The position numbers were made by a program, and so were the translations under genes. From Sulfuriroseicoccus oceanibius (GTDB lineage: Bacteria > Verrucomicrobiota > Verrucomicrobiia > Verrucomicrobiales > SLCJ01): a DNA stretch of 64,000 nt. Location: NCBI RefSeq assembly GCF_010681825.2, contig NZ_CP066776.1, positions 2,914,001 to 2,978,000 on the forward strand. Reading direction: 5' to 3'. The notes beneath the pieces are model-generated. The model was not told the origin of the DNA and did no database searches. It was given only the letters and a program-made list of their open reading frames with translations. Numbering within the stretch: the first letter of the stretch is position 1; the number at the start of each line of letters is the position of its first letter. Below, one piece after another: positions 1-15,000 of this stretch.

Positions 1-3000
1 CTTCAGACAGGTCGCCGGTTGCCAATGACATTCCGTCCTCTTCTACAAACCCCTGAACTCGTGTTGCAGGATCCACTGCAATCGGCACATCGTCTTGCAC
101 CGTGATTTTGAAGAGCCCGTCCCCAGGGAGACCAACGCTATCACCGTCGAAGTCGGTTCCAACCAGCACGCTGGTGAAGTCGATCGCGTCGACACTGCCA
201 CCACCAGCAAGCTGCAGGGCTGTGTTTTCGCTATCGGTGCCGTCATCAACGTGATCGAGCTGGTCATTCAAATCGAAGTTCCACGATCCGTCTGGGTTCA
301 CCTCAAGGGTGAAGACCTCACGACCTCCCGCCTCGGCGGTCAGAACATTGCCGACCACGGTGTAAGTCACCAGTTCGCCCTTCGAGAGAAGCGCTGGCAG
401 ACCACTGACATCAGGATCCAGTTCCACGGTCACATCCTCGTCAGATCCATCAGAGAACAGTGCGCTCAATGAACCAGCTGCACCGCTGGTCTCATCGTCG
501 GCATTGGTATCGCCGACTTCCTTGTTACCCTCGGAAAGGTCACCGGTTGCCAGCGACATGCCGTCTTCTTCCACCGCTCCGATCACAGGTGCCGGCTGTA
601 CCGCAGGAATCGGCACGTCATCGGTCACAGTGATGGTGAAGAGCGGTTCACTTGGCAGACTCACCTGATCGCCGTCGAAGTCAGTTCCCACGATCAGACT
701 GGTGAAGTCGATCGCACCAACGCTTCCTCCACCGGCCAGTTGCAGTTCGGTGTTCTCGTCGTCGTTGCCATCATCGACATGGTCGAGCTGGTCATTCAGA
801 TCGAAGTTCCACGATCCGTCTGGGTTCACCTCGAGGGTGAAGACCTCACGACCTCCGGCAGATGCGGTCAGGATGTTGCCGACCACCGAGTAGGTCACCA
901 CTTCTCCCTTCGAGAGAAGCGCTGGCAGACCACTGACATCAGGATCCAGTCCCACGGTCACGTCTTCGTCCGCACCATCGGAGAACAACGCGCTCAACGA
1001 GCCTGCTGCACCGCTGGTTTCATCATCGGCATTGGTGTCGCCCACTTCCTTGTTACCTTCGGAAAGGTCACCAGTCGCAAGCGACATTCCATCTTCCTCC
1101 ACTGCGCCGGTCACCGGAGTAACTTGCGGCGCAGGCACCGGAATGTCGTCGGTTACGGTGATGGTAAAGAGTGGCAGATCCGGCAGGTTCACCGAGTCGC
1201 CATCCGCATCGGTTCCCACGATCACACTGGTGAAGTCGATCACATCCACGCTGCCACCTCCAACGATTTGCAGTGCGGTGTTCTCATCGTTCGCGCCATC
1301 ATCGACATGGTCGAGTTGGTCGTTGAGATCGAAGTTCCAGGACCCGTCCGGGTTCACCTCGAGAGTGAAGACTTCGCGGCCTCCTGCCGATGCGGTCAAC
1401 ACATTGCCGACCACTGCGTAGGTCACAGCCTCACCTTTCGAGAGCAGCTGTGGCAGCCCATTGGTGTCCACATCCAGGCTCACAGTCACTTCTTCGTCGG
1501 CACCATCGGAGAACAACGCGCTCAGTGAACCAGCAGCACCGCTGGTTTCATCATCCGCATTGGTGTCGCCAACTTCCTTGTTACCTTCGGAAAGGTCGCC
1601 GGTTGCCAATGACATGCCATCTTCCTCAACCGATCCAGTCACTGGGGCCGGCTGCACAGCTGGCACCGGCACATCATCTTGAACCGTCACGGTGAAGAGC
1701 AAATCACCTGCCAACTCAACGGTATCCCCGTCGAAGTCGGTTGCGACAATCACGCTGGTGAAGTCGATCGCATCCACGCTGCCACCACCTGCAAGCTGCA
1801 GTTCGGTGTTCTCGCTGTCGGTGCCATCATCCACATGGTCGAGCTGATCGTTCAGATCGAAGTTCCACGATCCGTCCGGATTCACCTCGAGAGTGAAGAC
1901 CTCACGCCCCCCGGCCGATGCAGTCAGCACGTTGCCCACCACTGCGTAGGTCACCAACTCACCTTTCGACAGCAAGGCTGGAAGCCCGTTGGTGTCAGGA
2001 TCGAGTCCCACGGTCACCTCTTCATCCGCTCCATCGGTGAACAGCGAAGTCAATGAACCAGCTCCACCATCGGCTTCATCATCCGCATTGGTGTCACCAC
2101 CCTCTTTGTTGCCTTCGGAAAGGTCACCAGTCGCAAGCGACATGCCATCCTCTTCCACAAACGCTGCAATTGGAGTAACTCCCACAACAGCCTCAGGCAC
2201 GTCATCCACCACGGTGATGGTGAACAACGGATCACCCGGCAGCCTGACCTCATCCCCATCGAAGTCGGTTCCGACAATCACACTGGTGAAGTCAATCGCA
2301 TCGACGCTGCCACCACCTGCAAGCTGCAGTTCGGTGTTCTCGTCGTCGTTGCCGTCATCGACGTGATCGAGCTGGTCGTTCAGGTCAAAGTTCCACGATC
2401 CGTCTGGATTCACTTCCAATGTGAAGACCTCACGGCCACCAGCCGATGCCGTCAACACATTGCCCACCACGCTGTAGGTCACGACCTCACCTTTCGAAAG
2501 CAAGGCAGGAAGACCGCTGGTGTCCGGATCCAGGCTGACTGTCACGTCCTCATCGGCCCCGTCCACAAACAGCGCGCTCAGCGAACCAGCAGCCCCGCTG
2601 GTTTCGTCGTCGGCATTGGTGTCGCCCACTTCCTTGTTACCTTCGGAAAGGTCACCAGTTGCCAGCGACATGCCATCTTCTTCCACCGATGCAGTCACCG
2701 GTGTGGCCTGCGGCACGGTCACCGGAATATCATCGGTAACAATGATGGTGAAGAGCTTGTCTGCAGGCAACTCAACGGAGTCTCCGTCGAAGTCGGTGCC
2801 GACAATCACACTGGTGAAGTCGATCGCATCCACGCTTCCACCACCTGCGAGCTGCAGTTCGGTGTTCTCATCATTCGCTCCATCATCGACATGATCGAGC
2901 TGATCATTCAGATCGAAGTTCCAAGATCCGTCTGGATTCACTTCAAGAGTGAAGACCACCCGTCCTCCAGCCTCGGCGGTCAGCACATTGCCGACCACGC

Positions 3001-6000
3001 TGTAGGTCACTACTTCGCCCTTCGAGAGCAGAGCTGGCAGACCATTGGTGTCCACATCCAGGCTGACGGTCACGTCTTCGTCCGCTCCATCGGAGAACAA
3101 CGCACTCAGCGAACCAGCACCTCCACTGGTTTCGTCATCGTCATTGGTGTCACCGGCTTCCTTGTTACCCTCGGAAAGGTCACCAGTTGCCAGCGACATG
3201 CCGTCTTCTTCCACGGCTCCCACCACTGGTCGGATATCCACCGCAGGAATAGGCACATCGTCAGTCACAGTGATGGTAAAGAGTGGCAGATCCGGGAGAG
3301 TTGCCGAGTCTCCATCCGCGTCGGTTCCCACGATCACACTGGTGAAGTCGATCACATCCACGCTGCCACCTCCGACGGTTTGCAGGGCGGTGTTTTCATC
3401 GTTCGCTCCATCATCGACATGGTCGAGCTGGTCGTTGAGATCGAAGTTCCACGATCCGTCCGGGTTTACCTCGAGAGTGAAGACTTCGCGGCCTCCTGCC
3501 GATGCGGTCAACATATTGCCCACCACTGCGTAGGTCACAGCCTCACCTTTCGAGAGCAGCTGTGGCAGCCCATTGGTGTCCACATCCAGGCTCACAGTCA
3601 CTTCTTCGTCGGCACCATCGGAGAACAACGCGCTCAGTGAACCAGCACCTCCGCTGGTTTCATCATCGGCATTGGTGTCGCCGACTTCCTTGTTACCTTC
3701 GGAAAGGTCACCTGTTGCCAATGACATGCCATCTTCCTCAACCGATCCAGTCACTGGGGCCGGCTGCACTGCTGGCACCGGCACATCATCTTGGACCGTC
3801 ACAGTGAAGAGCAAATCACCTGCCAACTCAACGGTATCCCCGTCGAAGTCGGTTGCGACAATCACGCTGGTGAAGTCGATCGCATCGACGCTGCCACCAC
3901 CTGCAAGCTGCAGTTCGGTGTTCTCGCTGTCGGTGCCATCATCCACATGATCGAGCTGATCGTTCAGATCGAAGTTCCACGATCCGTCCGGATTCACCTC
4001 GAGCGTGAAGACCTCACGGCCCCCGGCCGATGCAGTCAGCACGTTGCCCACCACTGCGTAGGTCACCAACTCACCTTTCGACAGCAAGGCTGGAAGCCCG
4101 TTGGTGTCAGGATCGAGTCCCACGGTCACCTCTTCATCCGCTCCATCGGTGAACAGCGAAGTCAATGAACCAGCTCCACCAGTGGCTTCATCATCCGCAT
4201 TGGTGTCACCACCCTCTTTGTTGCCTTCGGAAAGGTCACCAGTCGCAAGCGACATGCCATCCTCTTCCACAAACGCTGCAATTGGAGTAACTCCCACAAC
4301 AGCCTCAGGCACGTCATCCACCACGGTGATGGTGAACAACGGATCACCCGGCAGCCTGACCTCATCCCCATCGAAGTCTGTTCCGACAATCACACTGGTG
4401 AAGTCAATCGCATCCACACTTCCTCCACCTGCAAGCTGCAGTTCGGTGTTCTCGTCGTCGTTGCCGTCATCGACGTGATCGAGCTGGTCGTTCAGGTCAA
4501 AGTTCCACGATCCGTCTGGATTCACTTCCAATGTGAAGACCTCACGGCCTCCGGCCGATGCAGTCAACACATTGCCCACCACGCTGTAGGTCACGACCTC
4601 ACCTTTCGAAAGCAAGGCAGGAAGACCGCTGGTGTCCGGATCCAGGCTGACTGTCACGTCCTCATCGGCCCCGTCCACAAACAGCGCGCTCAGCGAACCA
4701 GCAGCCCCGCTGGTTTCGTCGTCGGCATTGGTGTCGCCCACTTCCTTGTTACCTTCGGAAAGGTCTCCGGTAGCCAGCGACATACCATCTTCTTCCACCG
4801 ATGCAGTCACCGGTGTGGCCTGCGGCACGGTCACCGGAATATCATCGGTAACAATGATGGTGAAGAGCTTGTCTGCAGGCAACTCAACGGAGTCTCCGTC
4901 GAAGTCGGTGCCGACAATCACACTGGTGAAGTCGATCGCATCCACGCTTCCACCACCTGCGAGCTGCAGTTCGGTGTTCTCATCATTCGCTCCATCATCG
5001 ACATGATCGAGCTGATCATTCAGATCGAAGTTCCAAGATCCGTCTGGATTCACTTCAAGAGTGAAGACCACCCGTCCTCCAGCCTCGGCGGTCAGCACAT
5101 TGCCGACCACGCTGTAGGTCACTACTTCGCCCTTCGAGAGCAGAGCTGGCAGACCATTGGTGTCCACATCCAGGCTGACGGTCACGTCCTCGTCCGCACC
5201 ATCGGAGAACAGCGCACTCAGCGAACCTGCACCCCCACTGGTTTCGTCATCCGCATTGGTGTCGCCACCTTCCTTGTTACCTTCAGAAAGGTCACCGGTT
5301 GCCAATGACATGCCGTCTTCTTCCACAGCTCCCACCACTGGTCGGATATCCACTGCTGGGATCGGCACATCGTCAATCACGGTAATTGTGAAGAGCAAGT
5401 CACCAGGCAACTCGACTGCATCTCCATCAAAGTCAGTTCCAACAATCACGCTGGTGAAGTCAATCGCATCGACGCTTCCACCACCTGCCAATTGCAGTTC
5501 GGTGTTCTCGTCGTTGTTGCCATCATCGACATGATCGAGCTGATCATTGAGATCGAAGTTCCACGATCCGTCTGGGTTCACCTCAAGAGTGAAGACCACG
5601 CGGCCTCCTGCTTCGGCAGTCAGGATGTTGCCCACCACTGCGTAAGTCACATCCTCACCTTTCGAAAGCAGAGCTGGAAGACCACTCACATCCGGATCCA
5701 GGCTCACGGTCACTTCTTCATCCGATCCGTCGGAGAACAGTGAGCTCAATGAACCTGCAGCACCGCTGGTTTCATCGTCGGCATTGGTATCTCCAGCTTC
5801 CTTGTTACCTTCGGAAAGGTCACCGGTTGCAAGCGACATGCCGTCTTCCTCCACCGATCCAGTAACCGGACGGATATCCACCGCAGGAATAGGCACATCG
5901 TCAGTCACGGTAATTGTGAAGAGCAAGTCACCAGGCAACTCGACTGCATCTCCATCAAAGTCAGTTCCAACAATCACGCTGGTGAAGTCAATCGCATCGA

Positions 6001-9000
6001 CGCTTCCACCACCTGCCAGTTGCAGTTCGGTGTTCTCGTCGTTGTTGCCATCATCGACATGATCGAGCTGATCGTTCAGATCAAAGTTCCACGATCCGTC
6101 TGGGTTCACCTCAAGAGTGAAGACCACGCGGCCTCCTGCTTCGGCAGTCAGGATGTTGCCCACCACTGTGTAAGTCACCAGCTCACCCTTCGAAAGAAGT
6201 GCAGGCAGACCACTCACATCCGGATCCAGGCTAACGGTCACCTCTTCATCCGATCCATCGGAGAACAGCGCACTCAGCGAACCAGCTGCACCGCTGGTTT
6301 CATCATCGTCGTTAGTATCTCCAGCCTCCTTATTACCTTCCGAAAGGTCACCAGTTGCCAACGACATGCCGTCTTCCTCAACCGAGCCCGTCACAGGCAC
6401 CGGCTGCACCGTAGGCACCGGCACATCATCAGTCACCGTGATGGTGAAGAGCAGATCACCTGGAAGGCTCACTTCATCTCCATCGAAGTCGGTGCCAACG
6501 ATCACGCTGGTGAAGTCGATCGCATCCACACTGCCACCGCCTGCGAGTTGCAGTTCGGTGTTCTCGTCGTTGTTGCCATCGTCTACGTGATCAAGCTGAT
6601 CGTTCAGATCGAAGTTCCACGAGCCGTCCGGGTTCACTTCCAAAGTGAACACTACCCGGCCTCCGGCTTCCGCGGTCAGGATGTTGCCCACCACGGTGTA
6701 AGTAACGATCTCTCCCTTCGAAAGAAGTGCAGGCAGACCATTGGTGTCAGGATCCAGGCTCACGGTCACTTCTTCATCCGATCCGTCGGAGAACAGTGCG
6801 CTCAATGAACCAGCAGCACCGCTGGTTTCATCATCGTCGTTGGTATCTCCAGCTTCCTTGTTACCTTCGGAAAGGTCACCGGTTGCAAGCGACATACCGT
6901 CTTCCTCCACCGATCCAGTAACCGGACGGATGTCCACAGCTGGGATCGGCACATCATCAGTCACAGTGATGGTGAAGAGCAAGTCACCTGGAAGCTCGAC
7001 GGTATCCCCGTCGAAGTCGGTTCCAACAATCACACTGGTGAAGTCGATCGCATCCACACTTCCACCACCCGCAAGTTGCAGTTCGGTGTTCTCGTCGTTG
7101 TTGCCGTCATCGACATGATCAAGCTGGTCGTTCAGATCGAAGTTCCAAGATCCGTCTGGGTTCACCTCAAGAGTGAAGACCACGCGGCCTCCGGCTTCGG
7201 CAGTCAGGATGTTGCCCACCACGGTGTAAGTAACAATCTCACCCTTCGAAAGAAGTGCGGGCAGACCACTGACATCAGGATCCAAGCTCACGGTCACTTC
7301 TTCATCCGATCCGTCGGAGAACAGTGCGCTCAATGAACCTGCAGCACCGCTGGTTTCATCGTCGGCATTGGTATCTCCAGCCTCCTTGTTACCTTCGGAA
7401 AGGTCACCGGTTGCAAGCGACATGCCGTCTTCCTCCACCGATCCAGTAACCGGACGGATGTCCACAGCTGGGATCGGCACATCATCAGTCACAGTGATGG
7501 TGAAGAGCAAGTCACCTGGAAGCTCGACGGCATCTCCGTCGAAGTCAGTTCCAACAATCACACTGGTGAAGTCAATCGCACCAACGCTTCCTCCACCGGC
7601 CAGTTGCAGTTCGGTGTTCTCGTCGTCGTTGCCATCATCGACATGGTCGAGCTGGTCATTCAGATCGAAGTTCCACGATCCGTCTGGGTTCACTTCCAGA
7701 GTAAAGACCACGCGACCTCCTGCCTCGGCAGTCAGCACATTGCCGACCACGACGTAGGTCACGACCTCACCTTTCGAGAGCAGCGCAGGCAACCCGGTCA
7801 CGTCCGGATCCAGGCTCACGGTCACCTCTTCATCCGATCCATCCGAGAACAACGCGCTCAATGAACCAGCAGCACCGCTGGTCTCGTCATCGTCGTTGGT
7901 ATCTCCGATCTCCTTGTTACCTTCCGAAAGATCACCGGTTGCCAACGACATGCCGTCTTCCTCAACCGAGCCCGTCACTGGAACAGGCTGCACCGTAGGC
8001 ACCGGCACATCATCGGTTACAGTAATGGTGAAGAGAAGCTCACCTGGAAGGCTCACTTCATCTCCATCGAAGTCGGTGCCAACGATCACGCTGGTGAAGT
8101 CAATCGCATCTACGCTTCCTCCGCCTGCGAGTTGCAGCTCGGTGTTCTCATCGTTGTTGCCATCATCGACATGATCGAGCTGATCATTGAGATCGAAGTT
8201 CCAAGATCCGTCTGGGTTCACTTCCAGAGTAAAGACCACGCGGCCTCCGGCTTCAGCGGTCAGGATATTACCCACCACGCTGTAGGTCACAACCTCGCCC
8301 TTCGAGAGCAGTGCAGGCAACCCGGTCACATCTGGATCCAGGCTGACGGTTACTTCCTCATCCGATCCATCGGAGAACAGCGCGCTCAATGAGCCAGCAG
8401 CACCGCTGGTTTCATCGTCGTCGTTAGTATCTCCAGCCTCCTTATTACCTTCGGACAGGTCACCGGTTGCCAACGACATGCCGTCTTCCTCAACCGAGCC
8501 CGTCACAGGCACCGGCTGCACCGCAGGCACCGGCACATCATCGGTCACTGTGATGGTGAAGAGCTGATCACCTGGAAGGCTCACTTCATCTCCATCGAAG
8601 TCGGTGCCAACGATCACGCTGGTGAAGTCGATCACATCAACGCTTCCTCCACCTGCAAGTTGCAGTTCGGTGTTCTCGTCGTTGTTGCCATCGTCTACGT
8701 GATCGAGTTGATCATTCAAATCGAAGTTCCACGAGCCGTCTGGGTTCACTTCCAAAGTGAAGACCTCACGACCTCCGGCCTCGGCGGTGAGGATATTACC
8801 CACCACGCTGTAGGTCACAACCTCGCCCTTCGAGAGCAGTGCAGGCAACCCGGTCACATCTGGATCCAGGCTGACGGTTACTTCCTCATCCGATCCATCG
8901 GAGAACAGCGCGCTCAACGAACCTGCTGCACCGCTGGTTTCATCATCGTCATTGGTGTCGCCAACTTCCTTGTTGCCTTCGGAAAGGTCACCGGTTGCAA

Positions 9001-12000
9001 GCGACATGCCGTCTTCCTCCACCGATCCAGTAACAGGACGGATGTCCACAGCTGGCACTGGCACGTCATCGGTCACGGTGATGGTAAACAACAAGTCACT
9101 TGGAAGCTCGACGGCATCCCCGTCGAAGTCGGTTCCAACAATCACACTGGTGAAGTCGATCGCATCAACGCTGCCTCCACCTGCCAGTTGCAGTTCGGTG
9201 TTCTCGTCGTTGTTGCCATCGTCTACGTGATCAAGCTGATCGTTCAGATCGAAGTTCCACGAGCCGTCTGGGTTCACTTCCAAAGTGAACACTACCCGGC
9301 CTCCGGCTTCCGCGGTCAGGATGTTGCCCACCACGGTGTAAGTAACGATCTCTCCCTTCGAAAGAAGTGCTGGCAACCCGGTCACGTCCGGATCCAGGCT
9401 CACGGTCACTTCTTCATCCGATCCGTCGGAGAACAGTGCGCTCAATGAACCTGCAGCACCGCTGGTTTCATCGTCGGCATTGGTATCTCCAGCTTCCTTG
9501 TTACCTTCGGAAAGGTCACCTGTTGCAAGCGACATGCCGTCTTCCTCCACCGATCCAGTAACAGGACGGATATCCACCGCAGGGATAGGCACGTCATCGG
9601 TTACGGTGATGGTGAAGAGCAAGTCACCAGGCAGCTCTACGGTATCCCCGTCGAAGTCAGTTCCAACAATCACGCTGGTGAAGTCAATCGCATCAACGCT
9701 TCCTCCGCCGGCCAATTGCAGTTCGGTGTTTTCGTCGTTGTTGCCATCATCGACATGATCGAGCTGATCATTGAGATCGAAGTTCCAAGATCCGTCTGGG
9801 TTCACCTCAAGAGTGAAGACCACACGACCTCCTGCCTCGGCAGTCAGCACATTGCCGACCACGACGTAGGTTACGACCTCACCTTTCGAGAGCAGCGCAG
9901 GCAACCCGGTCACATCTGGATCCAGGCTCACGGTCACCTCTTCATCCGATCCATCCGAGAACAACGCGCTCAATGAACCAGCAGCACCGCTGGTCTCGTC
10001 ATCGTCGTTGGTATCTCCGATCTCCTTGTTACCTTCCGAAAGGTCACCAGTTGCCAACGACATGCCGTCTTCCTCCACCGATCCAGTAACAGGACGGATA
10101 TCCACCGCAGGGATAGGCACGTCATCGGTTACGGTGATGGTGAAGAGCAAGTCACCAGGCAGCTCTACGGTATCCCCGTCGAAGTCAGTTCCAACAATCA
10201 CGCTGGTGAAGTCAATCGCATCAACGCTTCCTCCGCCGGCCAATTGCAGTTCGGTGTTTTCGTCGTTGTTGCCATCATCGACATGATCGAGCTGATCATT
10301 GAGATCGAAGTTCCAAGATCCGTCTGGGTTCACCTCAAGAGTGAAGACCACACGACCTCCTGCCTCGGCGGTCAGCACATTACCAACCACGACGTAGGTC
10401 ACGACCTCACCTTTCGAAAGCAACGCTGGAAGACCAGTCACGTCCGGATCCAGGCTGACAGTCACTTCCTCATCCGATCCATCAGAGAACAACGCGCTCA
10501 ACGAACCAGCAGCACCGCTGGTCTCGTCATCGTCGTTGGTATCTCCGATCTCCTTGTTACCTTCCGAAAGGTCACCAGTTGCCAACGACATGCCGTCTTC
10601 CTCAACCGAGCCCGTCACAGGCACCGGCTGCACCGTAGGCACCGGCACATCATCGGTTACAGTAATGGTGAAGAGAAGCTCACCTGGAAGGCTCACTTCA
10701 TCTCCATCGAAGTCGGTGCCAACGATCACGCTGGTGAAGTCAATCGCATCAACGCTTCCTCCACCCGCAAGTTGCAGTTCGGTGTTCTCATCGTTGTTGC
10801 CATCATCGACATGATCGAGCTGATCATTGAGATCGAAGTTCCACGAGCCGTCTGGGTTCACTTCCAAAGTGAAGACCTCACGACCTCCGGCCTCGGCGGT
10901 CAGGATATTACCAACCACGACGTAGGTCACGACCTCACCTTTCGAAAGCAACGCTGGAAGACCAGTCACATCAGGATCCAAGCTAACAGTCACCTCTTCA
11001 TCCGATCCATCGGAGAACAACGCACTCAGCGAACCAGCTGCACCGCTGGTTTCATCATCGTCGTTAGTATCTCCAGCCTCCTTATTACCTTCGGACAGGT
11101 CACCGGTTGCCAACGACATGCCGTCTTCCTCAACCGAGCCCGTCACAGGCACCGGCTGCACCGCAGGCACCGGCACATCATCGGTCACTGTGATGGTGAA
11201 GAGCAGATCACCAGGAAGGCTCACTTCATCTCCATCGAAGTCGGTGCCAACGATCACGCTGGTGAAGTCGATCGCATCAACGCTTCCTCCACCTGCAAGT
11301 TGCAGTTCGGTGTTCTCGTCGTTGTTGCCATCGTCTACGTGATCAAGCTGATCGTTCAGATCGAAGTTCCACGAGCCGTCTGGGTTCACTTCCAAAGTGA
11401 ACACTACCCGGCCTCCGGCTTCCGCGGTCAGGATGTTGCCCACCACGGTGTAAGTAACGATCTCTCCCTTCGAAAGAAGTGCAGGCAGACCATTGGTGTC
11501 AGGATCCAGGCTCACGGTCACTTCTTCATCCGATCCGTCGGAGAACAGTGCGCTCAATGAACCTGCAGCACCGCTGGTTTCATCGTCGGCATTGGTATCT
11601 CCAGCTTCCTTGTTGCCTTCGGAAAGGTCACCGGTTGCAAGCGACATGCCATCTTCTTCCACTGATGCGGTAACCGGACGGATGTCCACCGCAGGCACTG
11701 GCACGTCATCGGTCACGGTGATGGTAAACAACAAGTCACCAGGAAGCTCGACGGTATCCCCGTCGAAGTCGGTTCCAACAATCACACTGGTGAAGTCGAT
11801 CGCATCCACGCTTCCTCCACCCGCAAGTTGCAGTTCAGTGTTCTCGTCGTTGTTACCATCATCGACATGATCGAGCTGATCATTCAGATCGAAATTCCAC
11901 GATCCGTCTGGGTTCACCTCAAGAGTGAAGACCTCGCGGCCTCCTGCTTCGGCTGTCAGCACGTTCCCCACCACGCTGTAGGTCACAGCCTCACCTTTCG

Positions 12001-15000
12001 AAAGCAGAGCCGGAAGACCAGTCACATCAGGATCCAAGCTGACCGTCACCTCTTCATCCGATCCATCGGAGAACAACGCGCTCAGCGAACCTGCTGCACC
12101 GCTGGTTTCATCATCGTCATTGGTGTCGCCAACTTCCTTATTACCTTCGGAAAGATCACCGGTCGCTAGCGACATGCCATCTTCTTCCACTGATGCGGTA
12201 ACCGGACGGATGTCCACCGCAGGCACTGGCACGTCATCGGTCACAGTGATGGTGAACAGGAGCTCACCTGGAAGCTCGACGGTATCCCCGTCGAAGTCGG
12301 TTCCAACAATCACACTGGTGAAGTCGATCGCATCAACGCTGCCTCCACCTGCCAGTTGCAGTTCGGTGTTCTCGTCGTTGTTGCCGTCATCGACATGATC
12401 GAGCTGGTCATTCAGATCGAAGTTCCAAGATCCGTCTGGGTTCACCTCAAGAGTGAAGACCTCGCGGCCTCCTGCTTCGGCAGTCAGCACGTTCCCCACC
12501 ACGCTGTAGGTCACAGCCTCACCTTTCGAAAGCAGAGCCGGAAGACCAGTCACATCAGGATCCAAGCTGACCGTCACCTCTTCATCCGATCCATCGGAGA
12601 ACAACGCACTCAGCGAACCTGCTCCACCGCTGGTTTCATCATCGTCATTGGTGTCGCCAACTTCCTTGTTACCTTCCGAAAGGTCACCGGTTGCCAGCGA
12701 CATTCCATCTTCCTCCACCGCTGCGGTGACTGGGACGATCTCCGGTGCGGGCACCGGCACGTCGTCGGTCACGCTGATGGTGAACAAAAGCTCACCTGGA
12801 AGACTCACCGAGTCGCCATCGAAGTCGGTACCAACAATCACACTGGTGAAGTCGATGACATCCACGCTTCCGCCCCCTGCGAGTTGCAGTTCGGTGTTTT
12901 CGCTGTCGGTGCCGTCGTCCACATGGTCGAGTTGGTCCTTCAGGTCGAAGTTCCACGATCCGTCTTCATTCACCTCCAAGGTGAAGACTTCACGCCCTCC
13001 GGCCGATGCGGTGAGCACGTTCCCCACCACGACGTAGGTCACGGGCTCACCCTTCGAGAGCAAAGCAGGAAGCCCGCTCACGTCCGGATCCAAGCTCACG
13101 GTCACCTCTTCGTCCGAACCATCAGCGAACAAAGTGGTGAGCGAGCCAGGTCCGGCTCCGGTTTCATCATCGGCATCCGTGTCTCCAGGCTCTTTGTTGC
13201 CCTCGGACAAGTCGCCGGTGGCCAACGACATTCCATCCTCATCCACTGATGCAGTGATTGGCCTGATCTCCGGTGCAGGCACCGGCACGTCGTCGGTCAC
13301 GCTGATGGTGAACAAAAGCTCACCAGGAAGGTTCACCGAGTCGCCATCAGCATCAGTACCAACAATCACGCTGGTGAAGTCGATGACATCCACGCTTCCA
13401 CCGCCTGCGAGTTGCAGCTCGGTGTTCTCGCTATCGGTGCCGTCGTCCACATGATCGAGTTGGTCCTTCAGGTCGAAGTTCCACGATCCGTCTTCATTCA
13501 CCTCCAAGGTGAAGACTTCACGCCCTCCGGCCTCGGCGGTCAGCACGTTCCCCACCACGACGTAGGTCACGGGCTCACCCTTCGAGAGCAAAGCAGGAAG
13601 CCCGCTCACGTCCGGATCCAAGCTCACGGTCACCTCTTCGTCCGAACCATCAGCGAACAAAGTGGTGAGCGAGCCGGGTCCGGCTCCGGTTTCATCATCG
13701 GCATCCGTGTCACCAGGCTCTTTGTTGCCCTCGGACAAGTCGCCGGTAGCCAACGACATCCCATCCTCATCCACCGATGCGGTGATAGGGACGATCTCTG
13801 GTGCAGGTTCAGGCACGTCGTCCTGAACGGTAATGGTGAACAACAGCTCTCCGGGAAGGTTCACCGAGTCACCATCAGTATCAGTTCCAACAATCACACT
13901 GGTGAAGTCGATGACATCCACGCTTCCACCGCCTGCGAGCTGCAGTTCGGTATTCTCGTCGTTGTTACCATCGTCCACATGGTCGAGTTGGTCCTTCAGG
14001 TCGAAGTTCCACGATCCGTCTTCATTCACCTCCAAGGTGAAGACTTCACGCCCTCCGGCCGATGCGGTGAGCACGTTCCCCACCACGACGTAGGTCACGG
14101 GCTCGCCTTTCGAGAGCAAAGCGGGAAGCCCGCTCACGTCAGGATCCAGACCAACAGTCACTTCTTCGTCCGAACCATCAACGAACAAAGTAGTGAGCGA
14201 GCCAGGCCCGGCTCCTGTTTCATCATCGCCATTTGTGTCACCAGGCTCTTTGTTACCCTCTGACAAATCACCGCTACCAAACGACATCCCATCTTCATCC
14301 ACCGATGCGGTAATCGGTGTAACCTCAGGCGCAGGCACTGGCACGTCGTCTTGAACGATAATGGTAAACAACGGATTCCCCGACAGCCCGACGGAGTCTC
14401 CGTCGAAATCGGTTCCCACAATCACACTGGTAAAGTCAATAAAATCAACGCTGCCGCCGCCCACCAGTTGCAACTCCGTGTTCTCGTCGTTGTTACCATC
14501 ATCGACATGATCGAGCTGATCATTCAGATCAAAGTTCCACGAGCCGTCAGGGTTGACCTCAAGAGTGAACACCTCACGCCCTCCGGCCGATGCGGTCAGC
14601 ACATTGCCCACCACCGAATAAGTCACAGGCTCTCCTTTGGAAAGCAGCTGAGGCAACCCACTGGTGTCAGGATCAATACTCACAGTCAGCTCCTCGTCAC
14701 CACCTGAGGTAAACAATGACGTAAGGGATCCGGCACCACCACTGACCTCATCATCATCGGTGGTATCACCGGGCTCGCGGTTACCTTCGGAAAGATCCCC
14801 GTCCGCCAGCGACATACCATCCGCGCTCACGGTGCCAGTCACAGGCACAGCCTCCACGGCAACCTCAGGCACATCGTCTTTGAGAGTGAAGGTGAACATC
14901 TTGTCCCCGATAAGACCAGCCGAGTCTCCATCGAAGTCAGTACCGATGATCACGCTGGTCAGGTCGATGACATCCACGCTGCCTCCGCCCTGCAGTTGCA

